Shown: positions 26,340 to 35,641 of the stretch, in pieces
Position numbering within the stretch: the stretch's first letter is position 1
How the letters are laid out: each line of letters starts with the position of its first letter
Origin: Litorisediminicola beolgyonensis
GTDB lineage: Bacteria; Pseudomonadota; Alphaproteobacteria; Rhodobacterales; Rhodobacteraceae
Assembly (NCBI RefSeq): GCF_042679605.1
Contig: NZ_JBHTMU010000013.1
Coordinates: forward strand, 1-64,000
Length of the DNA: 64,000 nt
Direction: 5' to 3'
Translations under genes and position numbers: made by a program
The notes under the pieces: model-generated
Told to the model about the DNA's origin: nothing
Database searches by the model: none
Seen by the model: only the letters and a program-made list of their open reading frames with translations

Positions 26340-26412
26340 GGCGACTGCGGAGCGCGCGTGAGAGACGCGGTCGAGGCCCAGTCCGGGCCATGACTGATTC
26401 GCAGGAGGCATT

Positions 26413-28008
26413 ATGGGTTATGTCAGGCTCATCGCGTTCGCGCTGATCGCCCTGATCGCGGCGATCGCCGCCGATTGGGGGCGCGATCTCGCTTATTCGG
26501 TTCACGCCGCGCTGGTGATGATCATCGCCGCCGGTCTTTTCATCTGGGAGCTTCGACGTCTCGACGAGCCGCGCGCGCTCGCCGACCCGAACGAGTATCT
26601 CGACGGGCCAATCCGCGCGGGCGTCATCGCAACCGCCTTCTGGGGCGTCGCCGGGTTCCTCGTCGGCACCTTCATCGCCTTCCAACTCGCTTTTCCGGAG
26701 CTGAATTTCGACTGGTCCGAGGGTTATGCGAATTTCGGACGGCTGAGGCCCCTGCACACCTCGGCGGTGATCTTCGCCTTCGGGGGCAACGCGCTGATCG
26801 CGACCTCCTTCTACGTGGTGCAGCGGACCTCCGCCGCGCGGCTCTGGGGCGGCAACGCGGGATGGTTCGTGTTCTGGGGCTACCAGCTCTTCATCGTGCT
26901 GGCGGCGACCGGCTACCTTTTGGGGGCCACGCAATCCAAGGAATATGCCGAGCCGGAATGGTACGTGGATATCTGGCTGACCATCGTCTGGGTCGTCTAT
27001 CTCGCGGTGTTCCTCGGCACGATCCTGAAGCGGCGCGAGAAGCATATCTACGTCGCCAACTGGTTCTTCCTCGCCTTCATCGTCACCGTGGCGATGCTGC
27101 ACGTGGTCAACAACCTCGCCATACCGGTCTCGATCTGGGGCTCGAAATCGGTGCAGCTCTTCGCGGGCGTGCAGGACGCGATGACCCAGTGGTGGTACGG
27201 CCATAACGCCGTGGGCTTCTTCCTGACCGCGGGCTTCCTCGGCATGATGTATTACTTCGTGCCCAAGCAGGCCGGGCGCCCGGTCTACAGCTACAAGCTG
27301 TCGATCATCCACTTCTGGGCGCTGATCTTCCTCTATATCTGGGCCGGTCCGCACCACCTGCACTACACCGCGCTGCCCGACTGGGCGTCGACGCTCGGGA
27401 TGGTGTTCTCGATCATGCTCTGGATGCCCAGCTGGGGCGGGATGATCAACGGCCTGATGACGCTCGAGGGCGCCTGGGACAAGATCCGCACCGACCCGAT
27501 CATCCGGATGTTCGTCGCGAGCCTCGCCTTCTACGGCATGTCGACCTTCGAAGGCCCGATGATGTCGATCCGCGCGGTCAACTCGCTCTCGCATTACACC
27601 GACTGGACCATCGGCCACGTGCATTCCGGCGCGCTCGGCTGGAACGGCCTGATCACCTTCGGCTGCCTCTACTTCCTCGTCCCGAAGCTCTGGGGCCGGA
27701 CGCAGATGCACTCGATGGCCGCGATCAACTGGCACTTCTGGCTCGCGACGCTCGGCATCGTTCTCTACGCCGCCTCGATGTGGGTGACCGGGATCATGGA
27801 GGGGCTGATGTGGCGCGAAGTCGACGCGCAGGGCTTCCTCGTGAATTCCTTCGCCGACACCGTTGCCGCCAAGTTCCCGATGTACGTGGTGCGCGGCCTC
27901 GGCGGTGTCCTCTACCTCTCCGGCGCGCTGATCATGGTGTGGAACATGTGGATGACCATCCGGTCGCCGCAGTCCCGCGTCAGCGCCGCCCACGTTCCCG
28001 CGGAGTGA
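26413..28008 (+). CDS. ccoN: cbb3-type cytochrome c oxidase subunit I
   Basis: 531 residues with about 12-14 membrane spans. It is the catalytic subunit that reduces oxygen at the heme b3-CuB centre in the inner membrane with high affinity. Heme and copper ligand His residues are visible in LRPLHTSAVIFAFGGNALIATS, QWWYGHNAVGFFLT, WAGPHHLHYTALPDW and TDWTIGHVHSGALGWNG. The ribosome site GCAGGAGGC precedes ATG 26413. It is the first gene of ccoNOQP, behind an FNR box. Length and order are standard. Confidence 0.95.
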   Translation: MGYVRLIAFALIALIAAIAADWGRDLAYSVHAALVMIIAAGLFIWELRRLDEPRALADPNEYLDGPIRAGVIATAFWGVAGFLVGTFIAFQLAFPELNFDWSEGYANFGRLRPLHTSAVIFAFGGNALIATSFYVVQRTSAARLWGGNAGWFVFWGYQLFIVLAATGYLLGATQSKEYAEPEWYVDIWLTIVWVVYLAVFLGTILKRREKHIYVANWFFLAFIVTVAMLHVVNNLAIPVSIWGSKSVQLFAGVQDAMTQWWYGHNAVGFFLTAGFLGMMYYFVPKQAGRPVYSYKLSIIHFWALIFLYIWAGPHHLHYTALPDWASTLGMVFSIMLWMPSWGGMINGLMTLEGAWDKIRTDPIIRMFVASLAFYGMSTFEGPMMSIRAVNSLSHYTDWTIGHVHSGALGWNGLITFGCLYFLVPKLWGRTQMHSMAAINWHFWLATLGIVLYAASMWVTGIMEGLMWREVDAQGFLVNSFADTVAAKFPMYVVRGLGGVLYLSGALIMVWNMWMTIRSPQSRVSAAHVPAE

Positions 28009-28012
28009 TCCC

Positions 28013-28753
28013 ATGACGACGAAAACCAAGAAACTCCTCGACCGTCACGCCATCCTCGAACGCAACGCCACGCTCCTCCTGGTCTCCTCGTTCCTGGTGG
28101 TGACCATCGGCGGCATCATCGAGATCGCCCCGCTGTTCTGGCTCGAGAACACCATCGAAGAGGTCGAGGGCGTGCGCCCCTACTCTCCGCTCGAGCTCGA
28201 GGGCCGCAACATCTACATCCGCGAAGGCTGCTATGTCTGTCACAGCCAGATGATCCGCCCGATGCGCGACGAGGTGGAGCGCTACGGCCATTACAGCCTC
28301 GCGGCCGAGTCGATGTACGACCATCCGTTCCAGTGGGGTTCCAAGCGGACCGGGCCGGACCTCGCCCGGGTCGGCGGGCGCTACTCGGACGAATGGCATG
28401 TCGATCACTTCATCAACCCGCAATCGGTGGTGCCCGAAAGCGTCATGCCGAAATACGACTACCTGCTGCGGACCAAGCTCAAGACCGAGCATATCGGCGA
28501 TCTCCTCGAGACCAACGCGATGGTCGGCGTGCCCTATACCGACGAGATGATCTCGGTCGCGCGCTCGGACATCGAGGTCCAAGTCGATCCCTTCGGAGAC
28601 ACCGACGGTCTGCTCGAACGCTATCCCGGCGCGGTGGTGCGCAATTTCGACGGCCAGCCCGAGCTGACCGAAATGGATGCGCTCATCGCCTATCTCCAGA
28701 TGCTCGGCACGCTGGTCGATTTCTCGACCTTCACCGCCGAAGCCAGCCGCTGA
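28013..28753 (+). CDS. ccoO: cbb3 oxidase monoheme cytochrome c subunit
   Basis: 246 residues. It has one N-terminal membrane anchor (about 20-40) and a single heme-c site CYVCH at residues 73-77 (REGCYVCHSQMIRP), the usual CcoO motif. The distal Met ligand is probably in ESVMPKYDYLL. It passes electrons from CcoP to CcoN on the periplasmic side. It starts 4 bp after ccoN. Confidence 0.95.
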   Translation: MTTKTKKLLDRHAILERNATLLLVSSFLVVTIGGIIEIAPLFWLENTIEEVEGVRPYSPLELEGRNIYIREGCYVCHSQMIRPMRDEVERYGHYSLAAESMYDHPFQWGSKRTGPDLARVGGRYSDEWHVDHFINPQSVVPESVMPKYDYLLRTKLKTEHIGDLLETNAMVGVPYTDEMISVARSDIEVQVDPFGDTDGLLERYPGAVVRNFDGQPELTEMDALIAYLQMLGTLVDFSTFTAEASR

Positions 28754-28763
28754 GGGGGCCGTC

Positions 28764-28961
28764 ATGCACGATACCTACACCATACTGCGCGAGTTCGCGG
28801 ACAGCTGGGTGCTCCTGGCGCTGACGACATTCTTCGTGGCCACCTGCCTCTGGGTCTTCCGCCCCGGCGCACGGTCGCTGCACGAGGACGCCGCGCGCGC
28901 GATCTTCCGCGAAGAGCCCGAGACCGGGCGCGACACATTTTCCAAGGAGGATGCGCGATGA
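28764..28961 (+). CDS. ccoQ: cbb3 oxidase small subunit
   Basis: 65 residues with one membrane span (about 13-33, WVLLALTTFFVATCLWVF) and a charged cytosolic tail. It fits CcoQ/FixQ in size, topology and position between ccoO and ccoP. A GAGGGGG ribosome site precedes ATG 28764. Its stop overlaps ccoP (ATGA). It stabilises the oxidase complex. Confidence 0.88.
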   Translation: MHDTYTILREFADSWVLLALTTFFVATCLWVFRPGARSLHEDAARAIFREEPETGRDTFSKEDAR

Positions 28962-29833
28962 GCGACCGCCGCATCGACCCCGTCACGGGAACCGAGACCA
29001 CCGGCCATGTCTGGGACGGGATCGAGGAACTGAACAACCCGCTGCCGCGCTGGTGGCTCTGGACCTTCTACGCGACCATCGTCTTCGCGCTGGTCTACGT
29101 GCTGCTCTACCCGGCCTGGCCGCTGGTCAACTCGGCCACGGGCGGCGTGCTCGGCTGGTCCCAGCGCGGCGATGTCGCCGAAGAGATCGCCCAGGTCGAG
29201 GCCGCGCAGGCACCGCTCTGGACCGCGCTCGAAGAGACGCCGCTGACCGAGATCTCCGCCGCGCCGGACCTGCAGGGCTTCGCGGTCAACGCGGGCGCCG
29301 CGCTCTTCCGCACGAATTGCTCGCAATGCCACGGCTCCGGGGCGGCAGGCGCGGTCGGCTATCCGAACCTCCTCGATGATGAATGGCTCTGGGGCGGTTC
29401 GATCGAGGAGATCGCCTACACGATCCGCCACGGCATCCGGAACGAAGAGGATCCGGATGCGCGTTTCTCGCAGATGCCGGGCTTCGGAGAGATCCTCGGT
29501 CGCGAGGAGATCGCCACGCTGGTCTCCCATGTCCAGGCGCTGCCCGACGGGGTCGACCCGCTGTCCGGTCCGGGCGGAGAGATCTTCGCCAATAACTGCG
29601 CCTCCTGTCATGGCGATGATGCCAAGGGCGACCGCAGCATGGGCGCGCCGAACCTGACCGACGCGATCTGGCTCTACGGCAATTCCGACGCACGGCTCGT
29701 GAAGACCATTTCCGAAGGCCCCTACGGCGTCATGCCGCCCTGGGGCGCGCGGTTGGGCGAGCCGGAGGTGCGCGCGCTCGCGACCTATGTGCACGGGCTC
29801 GGTGGCGGAGAGGAGACCGCCGCCGGGGAGTGA
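28958..29833 (+). CDS. ccoP: cbb3 oxidase diheme cytochrome c subunit
   Basis: 291 residues. The N-terminus contains VWDGIEELNNPLPRWWLW, typical of CcoP, and one membrane span (about 32-55). Two heme-c sites follow: CSQCHG at 121 and CASCHG at 214. It accepts electrons from cytochrome c in the periplasm. It overlaps ccoQ by 4 bp. The 194 bp after it hold an FNR box before ccoG and no other gene. Confidence 0.95.
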   Translation: MSDRRIDPVTGTETTGHVWDGIEELNNPLPRWWLWTFYATIVFALVYVLLYPAWPLVNSATGGVLGWSQRGDVAEEIAQVEAAQAPLWTALEETPLTEISAAPDLQGFAVNAGAALFRTNCSQCHGSGAAGAVGYPNLLDDEWLWGGSIEEIAYTIRHGIRNEEDPDARFSQMPGFGEILGREEIATLVSHVQALPDGVDPLSGPGGEIFANNCASCHGDDAKGDRSMGAPNLTDAIWLYGNSDARLVKTISEGPYGVMPPWGARLGEPEVRALATYVHGLGGGEETAAGE

Positions 29834-29957
29834 GGCCTCAGGCCTCGGCGGGTGGCGGAAGGGACAGCCGCCGCCCGTTCCCCCCAAGGCCCGCGCGCTG
29901 GGCCAGTCATGCGCGCGGGCCACTCCGTTCCGGTCGCCGTGCCTGTGCGCGGACCGG

Positions 29958-29971
29958 TTGATCCACGTCAA
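29958..29971. promoter_or_regulatory. FNR box TTGAT-CCAC-GTCAA upstream of ccoG
   Basis: Consensus FNR site centred 63 bp before the ccoG start. It suggests that ccoGHIS has its own oxygen-regulated promoter besides read-through from ccoP. Confidence 0.82.
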
Positions 29972-30027
29972 GGCATCCGACGCCGCGATGCGGCATCACG
30001 AGCCCAGACCTCTCTGTCCGGTGTGCT

Positions 30028-31548
30028 ATGTCCGATACCTCTCCTTCCCTTTACGCCGCGCGCGTCCCGATCTTTCCGCGTCGGGTCTCCGGCTGGTACC
30101 GCCGCCTCAAATGGGCGATCATGGCGGTCACGCTCGCGGTCTATTATCTGACCCCGTGGATCCGCTGGGATCGGGGTCCGAACCTGCCCGACCAGGCGGT
30201 TCTCGTCGATCTCGCCAACCGGCGCTTCTATTTCTTCTGGATCGAGATCTGGCCGCACGAGTTCTACTTCGTCGCGGGTCTCCTGATCATGGCGGGGCTC
30301 GGGCTCTTTCTTTTCACCGCCGCGCTCGGACGGGTCTGGTGCGGCTATGCCTGCCCGCAGACGGTCTGGACCGATCTGTTTCTCCTGGTCGAGCGCAAGG
30401 TTCAGGGCGACAGGAACGCCCGGCTGCGGCTGCATCAGGCGCCGTGGTCCGCCCACAAGATCCGCCTGAAACTCACGACCTGGGCTGCGTGGCTCGCGAT
30501 CTCGGTCGCAACCGGCGGCGCGTGGGTCTTCTATTTCACCGATGCGCCGACCCTGGCGCGGGATCTGGTGACGGCCTCGGCGCCGGGCGTCGCCTATGCG
30601 ACGATCTTCGTCCTCACCATGACGACCTTCATCTTCGGCGGCTTCATGCGCGAACAGGTCTGCATCTACATGTGCCCCTGGCCGCGCATCCAGGGCGCGA
30701 TGATGGATGACGGCACCCTGACCGTCGCCTATCGCGACTGGCGGGGCGAGCCGCGCGGCAAGGGTCTCAAGCGCCGCGAGGACGTCGCGGAGCTCAGGGT
30801 CGCGGGGCCTCAGATCGGCGGCCGCGCGCCCAGGATCGCCATGCCGGGCGTGCCCGACACCACCACCGGCATGCGGAGCGAAGGCCCGGGCGACTGCATC
30901 GACTGCAATGCCTGCGTCAATGTCTGCCCGATGGGCATCGACATCCGCGACGGGCAGCAGCTGGCCTGCATCACTTGCGCGCTCTGCATCGACGCCTGCG
31001 ATCAGGTGATGGAGAAGATCGACCGCCCGCGCGGGCTCATCGACTATGTCGCGCTGTCGGACGCCCCGCGCGAGGCCGCGGGCGGCGCGCCGATCCCGGC
31101 GTGGAAACATGCGATGCGGTTGCGGAACCTGATCTATCTCGGGCTCTGGTCCGCGATCGGTCTGGCGCTGGTCTTCGCGCTCTTCATCCGGCCCGAGATC
31201 GACATGACCGTCGCGCCGGTGCGTAATCCGACCTTCATCACGCTCTCCGACGGCTCGGTGCGCAACGCCTATGACGTGCGGCTCCGGAACAAGCATGGCG
31301 AGGCGCGGAGCTTCCTTCTGTCGACCTCGCTCGCCGCGGGTCTCGCGCTTGAGGTCGAGGGGCAGTCGGGCCAGATCGTGCCGGTGCCCGCCGACACGCA
31401 GCACCTGAACCGCGTCTACCTGACCGCCGATCCGGACAACCCGGCGGCGGCGGCCGAGAGGACCGAGCTGCGGCTCTGGGTCGAGGACCTGGAGAGCGGC
31501 GAGCGCGCCTATGTCGACACCACCTTCAACGGAAAGGCCAACAAATGA
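30028..31548 (+). CDS. ccoG: cbb3 oxidase assembly iron-sulfur protein
   Basis: 506 residues with several membrane spans. The polyferredoxin part holds two 4Fe-4S motifs: CIDCNACVNVCPMGID (about 291) and CITCALCIDACD (about 314). WCGYACPQTVWTD and EQVCIYMCPWPRIQG are further FixG/CcoG signatures. The C-terminal domain is the family's Ig-like domain (about 395-506). It is thought to reduce copper for insertion into the oxidase. It overlaps ccoH by 4 bp. Confidence 0.93.
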   Translation: MSDTSPSLYAARVPIFPRRVSGWYRRLKWAIMAVTLAVYYLTPWIRWDRGPNLPDQAVLVDLANRRFYFFWIEIWPHEFYFVAGLLIMAGLGLFLFTAALGRVWCGYACPQTVWTDLFLLVERKVQGDRNARLRLHQAPWSAHKIRLKLTTWAAWLAISVATGGAWVFYFTDAPTLARDLVTASAPGVAYATIFVLTMTTFIFGGFMREQVCIYMCPWPRIQGAMMDDGTLTVAYRDWRGEPRGKGLKRREDVAELRVAGPQIGGRAPRIAMPGVPDTTTGMRSEGPGDCIDCNACVNVCPMGIDIRDGQQLACITCALCIDACDQVMEKIDRPRGLIDYVALSDAPREAAGGAPIPAWKHAMRLRNLIYLGLWSAIGLALVFALFIRPEIDMTVAPVRNPTFITLSDGSVRNAYDVRLRNKHGEARSFLLSTSLAAGLALEVEGQSGQIVPVPADTQHLNRVYLTADPDNPAAAAERTELRLWVEDLESGERAYVDTTFNGKANK

Positions 31549-31988
31549 CCGAGCTCACCGGACGCCATGTCGCCGCCGTCTTCGTTTTCGGGTTCGGCAT
31601 CATCATCGCGGTCAACATCGCGCTGGCGGTCAACGCGGTCTCGACCTTCCCGGGGCTGGAGGTGCCGAACTCCTACATCGCCTCGCAGGAGTTCGACGCC
31701 CGCCGCGAGGCGCAGGAGGCCCTGGGCTGGAGCGTCGCGGCCGAGTATCGCGACGGGCGCCTGACGCTGGCCCTGACCGACCGCTCGGGACAGCTCGCGC
31801 CGGTCGAACGGCTGGAGCTGCATGTCGGGCGCCCCACCGAAGAGCGCGACGATCTGCCTGTCGCGCTTGGTCCCGACCGCTCGGCGATGCTCGATCTCGC
31901 GCCGGGGCTCTGGCGGCTCGACGTGACCGCCGAGGCACGCGACGGCACGCCCTTCGAATATCGCGCCGTGATCGAGGTGCCGCGATGA
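31545..31988 (+). CDS. ccoH: cbb3 oxidase assembly protein FixH/CcoH
   Basis: 147 residues. It has one N-terminal membrane span (about 8-30, HVAAVFVFGFGIIIAVNIALAVNAV), then a periplasmic domain with the FixH pattern NSYIASQEFDARREAQEALGW. It is needed for assembly of the cbb3 oxidase. It overlaps both ccoG and ccoI by 4 bp. Confidence 0.9.
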   Translation: MTELTGRHVAAVFVFGFGIIIAVNIALAVNAVSTFPGLEVPNSYIASQEFDARREAQEALGWSVAAEYRDGRLTLALTDRSGQLAPVERLELHVGRPTEERDDLPVALGPDRSAMLDLAPGLWRLDVTAEARDGTPFEYRAVIEVPR

Positions 31989-34129
31989 CCGCCGCCTGTC
32001 CCGCCTGCGCCGGTCTCCCCGAGGCCGAGGTGTCCCCGGAGACCGCCACTGGCCCGAGCCGCGCGCTGCATCTGCCGGATATCCACTGCGCCGCCTGCAT
32101 CGCCAAGGTCGAGGACGCGCTGGGCGCGCTTCCCGGAGTGCGGTCGGCGCGTGTGAACCTGACACTGAAGCGCGTGCAGATTGACGCCCCGGGCGTCGCT
32201 GATGCGACCCTGATCGACGCGCTCGCGTCGGTCGGGCAGCGGGCGCAGCGCCTCGACGCCGGACGGCTCGGGTCGCAAGAGGAGGGCCAGCGCGATCTCC
32301 TGACGCGGATCGGCGTGGCCGGGTTCGCGATGATGAACGTGATGCTCCTGTCGGTCGCGGTCTGGTCCGGCGCGATGGAGACGACGGCGCAGCTCTTCCA
32401 CCTGGTCTCCGCCGCCATCGCCGTGCCCGCCATCGCGTTCTCGGCGCGGCCGTTCTTCGTCTCGGCGTTTCGGGCCCTCGGCGCGGGCGCGCTCAACATG
32501 GACGTGCCGATCTCGCTGGCCATCGCCCTTGCCGCCGCCAGTTCGACCGCAACCGCCTTCGGTCTCGGAGCCGAGGAGGGCTGGTTCGACGCGGCGCTGG
32601 CGCTGACCTTCTTCCTGCTGGTCGGGCGGTATCTCGATCAGGCCGGACGCCGGGCCGCGCGCTCGGCGGCGGCGGAGTTGGCGGCGCTCGAAGCGCCGCA
32701 AGCGGTGCGACTGGACGGTGGCACCGAGACCGTCGTGGACGCGGCTAACTTACGCGCGGGCGACCTGATCCGGGTGCGCCCGGGCGACCGGCTGCCCGCC
32801 GATGGCATCATCGAGACCGGCCTGACCGATCTCGACCGCTCCGCGCTCACAGGCGAGAGCCGTCCCGAAGCCGCGGGTCCGGGCGAGTCCGTGTCGGCGG
32901 GCGAGACCTGCCTCACCGGCACTCTCACCGTGCGCGTCCTGCGCGCGGGCGAGGATACGGGGCTGGCGCGCATGGCGGCGCTTGTGGCCACGGCGGAAAG
33001 CCAGAAGTTCCGCCACAAGAGCCTCGCCGACCGCGCCGCGCGGCTCTACGCGCCGGTGGTGCATCTTTTGGGCGCTGCGGCGTTTCTCGGCTGGCTGTGG
33101 CTCACCGGCGATGGTTGGCGGGCGCTCGACGTCGCGATCTCGGTTCTGGTGATCACCTGCCCTTGCGCGCTCGGTCTCGCGATCCCCGCGGTCTCGACCG
33201 TGACCACGGCGCGGCTCTTCCGGGCGGGGCTACTCGTGACCTCGCGCACCGCGCTCGAGCGTCTGGCCGAGATCGACATCGTGGTCTTCGACAAGACCGG
33301 GACGCTGACATCGAGCCGCGCCACGCTGGCCGGGACACCCCCCGACCATGCGCTCGCCCTTGCCGCGGGTCTCGCCTCGGCCTCCCGCCATCCGGTTGCC
33401 ACCGCGATCCGGGACGCCGCCGTCGCGCGCGGCATCGCACCCCTGCCGGTCGAGGCCGTGACCGAGGTCGCCGGTCTGGGGATCGAGGGCTATCATGACG
33501 GCGCGCGCCTGCGTCTCGGACGCGCGCCTTGGGCGGTGCCGGGCGAGACCGGCGGCACGTGGCTTTCTTGCGAGGGCGAACCGCCGCTCCGGTTCGAGCT
33601 GCAGGAAACCCTGAGGCCGGAGGCCGCTGATACCATCGCTCAGTTGCGAGCAGCGGGCTACGAGGTCGCGCTCCTCTCCGGAGACACCTCCGAGGCGGTG
33701 GCGCATATCGCAAGCGCGCTGGGTATCGACCGCGCCGAAGCCGGTCTCCGCCCCGAGGACAAGGTCGCCTGGGTCGAAGCGCGCCAGGCCGAGGGGCGCC
33801 ACGTTCTGATGGTCGGCGACGGGTTGAACGACACGGGGTGCCTGTCTGTCGCCCATGCCGGGATCGCCCCGGGCACCGCGCTCGACGCGGCGCGCAGCGC
33901 GGCGGATGTGGTGCTCTTGTCGGGCGATCTGACTGGCGTGCCCCTGGCCCTGCGTTCGGCCCGCACCGCGGTCGCGCGGATGCGGCAGAACCTGGGTCTC
34001 GCGGCGCTCTACAACGCCATCTCGATCCCGGTCGCGCTGGCGGGGTTCGCTACGCCGCTTCTGGCGGCGCTTGCGATGTCGGCCTCGTCGCTCACCGTCT
34101 CGCTCAATGCCGCGCGGAGGTCGACATGA
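31985..34129 (+). CDS. ccoI: Copper-transporting P-type ATPase of cbb3 assembly
   Basis: 714 residues from the ATG overlapping the ccoH stop. A heavy-metal domain with CAAC (Cys 35 and 38) follows an N-terminal CPAC pair. The membrane copper site CPCALG lies near residue 393, the phosphorylation site DKTGTLT near 436 and the hinge GDGLND near 610. It moves copper toward the periplasm for the CuB centre. It fits the CcoI/FixI group rather than a detoxifying CopA because of its operon. It is followed directly by ccoS (ATGA). Confidence 0.93.
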   Translation: MTAACPACAGLPEAEVSPETATGPSRALHLPDIHCAACIAKVEDALGALPGVRSARVNLTLKRVQIDAPGVADATLIDALASVGQRAQRLDAGRLGSQEEGQRDLLTRIGVAGFAMMNVMLLSVAVWSGAMETTAQLFHLVSAAIAVPAIAFSARPFFVSAFRALGAGALNMDVPISLAIALAAASSTATAFGLGAEEGWFDAALALTFFLLVGRYLDQAGRRAARSAAAELAALEAPQAVRLDGGTETVVDAANLRAGDLIRVRPGDRLPADGIIETGLTDLDRSALTGESRPEAAGPGESVSAGETCLTGTLTVRVLRAGEDTGLARMAALVATAESQKFRHKSLADRAARLYAPVVHLLGAAAFLGWLWLTGDGWRALDVAISVLVITCPCALGLAIPAVSTVTTARLFRAGLLVTSRTALERLAEIDIVVFDKTGTLTSSRATLAGTPPDHALALAAGLASASRHPVATAIRDAAVARGIAPLPVEAVTEVAGLGIEGYHDGARLRLGRAPWAVPGETGGTWLSCEGEPPLRFELQETLRPEAADTIAQLRAAGYEVALLSGDTSEAVAHIASALGIDRAEAGLRPEDKVAWVEARQAEGRHVLMVGDGLNDTGCLSVAHAGIAPGTALDAARSAADVVLLSGDLTGVPLALRSARTAVARMRQNLGLAALYNAISIPVALAGFATPLLAALAMSASSLTVSLNAARRST

Positions 34130-34278
34130 ACGTCCTCGTCTTCCTGATCCCGGTCTCCGTGACCTTGGGCCTTCTGGGCCTCGCGGGTTTCGTCTGGACG
34201 CTGCGGAGCGGACAATACGACGACCCGGCGGGCGACCAGGCCCGCGCGCTCTCCGACCGGCACGACGATCACCCTTGA
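34126..34278 (+). CDS. ccoS: cbb3 oxidase assembly protein, small membrane protein
   Basis: 50 residues with one membrane span (about 3-23) followed by the conserved FixS/CcoS block FVWTLRSGQYDDPAGD. It starts in the ccoI stop (ATGA). CcoS is needed for cofactor insertion into CcoN. It is the last gene of the cluster; a hairpin follows 43 bp later. Confidence 0.92.
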   Translation: MNVLVFLIPVSVTLGLLGLAGFVWTLRSGQYDDPAGDQARALSDRHDDHP

Positions 34279-34320
34279 GCGGATCGCCCTCGCGCCGCGT
34301 CAAAGGCGCGCCCGGGGCAG

Positions 34321-34343
34321 GGGAGTGGATTTTCTCCACTCCC
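34321..34343 (+). terminator. Hairpin downstream of ccoS
   Basis: A perfect 9-bp stem, GGGAGTGGA with TCCACTCCC, around the loop TTTTC. No T-tract follows on the plus strand, but the position 43 bp after ccoS fits a terminator. Confidence 0.6.
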
Positions 34344-34480
34344 GACGCACATCCTTTCCCTAAAGCTCTCCTCGGCGCGCGTCGGCGGCCGCATCACGGG
34401 CCATCGCACCTGCCTCAGAATCGGGCGCGCCTCGGCATGGTCAGAGGCCGCGTCGATGAATCGGTTGATTTGTGCGTAAA

Positions 34481-34501
34481 ACGCTGACAAATTGTAAGCG
34501 T
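34481..34501. promoter_or_regulatory. Near-perfect palindrome upstream of the TRAP operon
   Basis: Arms ACGCTGACAA and TTGTAAGCGT flank one central A, with one mismatch in ten. The octamer GCGTAAAA also appears as a direct repeat on either side (34474-34481 and 34498-34505). The site lies about 70 bp before dctP. The winged-helix protein at 37480-37995 is a candidate binder. Confidence 0.55.
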
Positions 34502-34572
34502 AAAATCATAAACGCCTGTCCCGTCGCATCTCAGGGTGCGGCGGTCGCAGTTCAACAGAGGAGATGACAGAG

Positions 34573-35535
34573 ATGAAACAGTTTGCGCTTGCCGCTCTCA
34601 TGACCGCCGGTGTCGCGGGCTCGGTATCCGCCGAGTCCTGGGACATGCCGACGCCCTATGGCGACGCGACCTTCCACACCCAGAATATCGCGCAGTTCGC
34701 CGAAGAGGTGGCCGCGGCCACCGATGGCGCGCTCGAGATCACGGTGCATTCGGCCGGCTCGCTCTTTCCGCATGCGGAGATCAAGAACACCGTGCGCTCC
34801 GACCAGGTGCCGATCGGCGAGTTCTTCCTGTCGCGCCTTGTGAACGAGGACGCGGCCTACGGGCTCGACAGCCAGCCCTTCGTCGCCACCAGCTACGAGG
34901 ATGCCGCCAAGCTCTGGGAGGCGCAGGAGCCGGTCGTGACCGAGCTTCTGGCCGAGCAGGGTCTCGTGCCGCTCTTCTCGGTGCCGTGGCCGGCGCAGGG
35001 GCTCTACACCAATGGTGAGATCAAGACGGTCGAGGACCTCTCGGGTCTGCGCTTCCGTGCCTATAACGCCGCGCTCGAGGAATTCGCCGCGCTGGCGGGC
35101 GCCGCGCCGGTGCAGGTCGAAGCCCCGGACATCCCGCAGGCCTTCGCGACCGGACAGGTCGAGGCGATGATCACCTCGCCCTCGACGGGCGCGAACTCTA
35201 CCGCCTGGGATTTCGTCACCCATTACAGCCCGATCAACGCCTGGGTGCCGAAGAACATCGTCGTGGTGAACGAGCGCTCCTTCCGCCGTCTGCCCGAAGA
35301 GGTCCAGACCGCCGTGATGGAGGCCGCCGAGGCCGCCGAGGCGCGCGGCTGGGAGATGTCGAAGGCCGAGGCCGAGGCACAGACCGCGGTTCTGGCCGAG
35401 AACGGCATGACCATCTACGAGCCGAGCGACGAGCTGAAAGCCGGTCTCGAGGCCATCGGCGAGGAGATGCTGGCGACATGGCGCGAGAGCGCGTCGGACG
35501 CGGCGCTCTCGGTGATGAGCACCTACCAGGAGTGA
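34573..35535 (+). CDS. dctP: TRAP transporter substrate-binding protein
   Basis: 320 residues. The start at 34573 is preferred over 34564 because it places GAGGAG 9 bases upstream. A signal peptide (MKQFALAALMTAGVAGSVSA) is followed by a DctP-type fold: EITVHSAGSLFPHAEIKNTVRSDQVPIGEFFLSRL near residues 58-92, LSGLRFRAYNAALEEFAALAGAAPVQV near 155-180, the region with the conserved Arg that binds carboxylates. It delivers a carboxylated substrate to the DctQM permease. The substrate is not predictable from sequence. Confidence 0.88.
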   Translation: MKQFALAALMTAGVAGSVSAESWDMPTPYGDATFHTQNIAQFAEEVAAATDGALEITVHSAGSLFPHAEIKNTVRSDQVPIGEFFLSRLVNEDAAYGLDSQPFVATSYEDAAKLWEAQEPVVTELLAEQGLVPLFSVPWPAQGLYTNGEIKTVEDLSGLRFRAYNAALEEFAALAGAAPVQVEAPDIPQAFATGQVEAMITSPSTGANSTAWDFVTHYSPINAWVPKNIVVVNERSFRRLPEEVQTAVMEAAEAAEARGWEMSKAEAEAQTAVLAENGMTIYEPSDELKAGLEAIGEEMLATWRESASDAALSVMSTYQE

Positions 35536-35641
35536 TGGCTCCCGGCAGTGGCGTCCGGACAAGGGCGCCGCTGCACCGACATCCCCAAGACCGTCGGCCG
35601 CGCGCGGCCTGATCAACCGTTCGACATCGAAAGGGTTTCCG

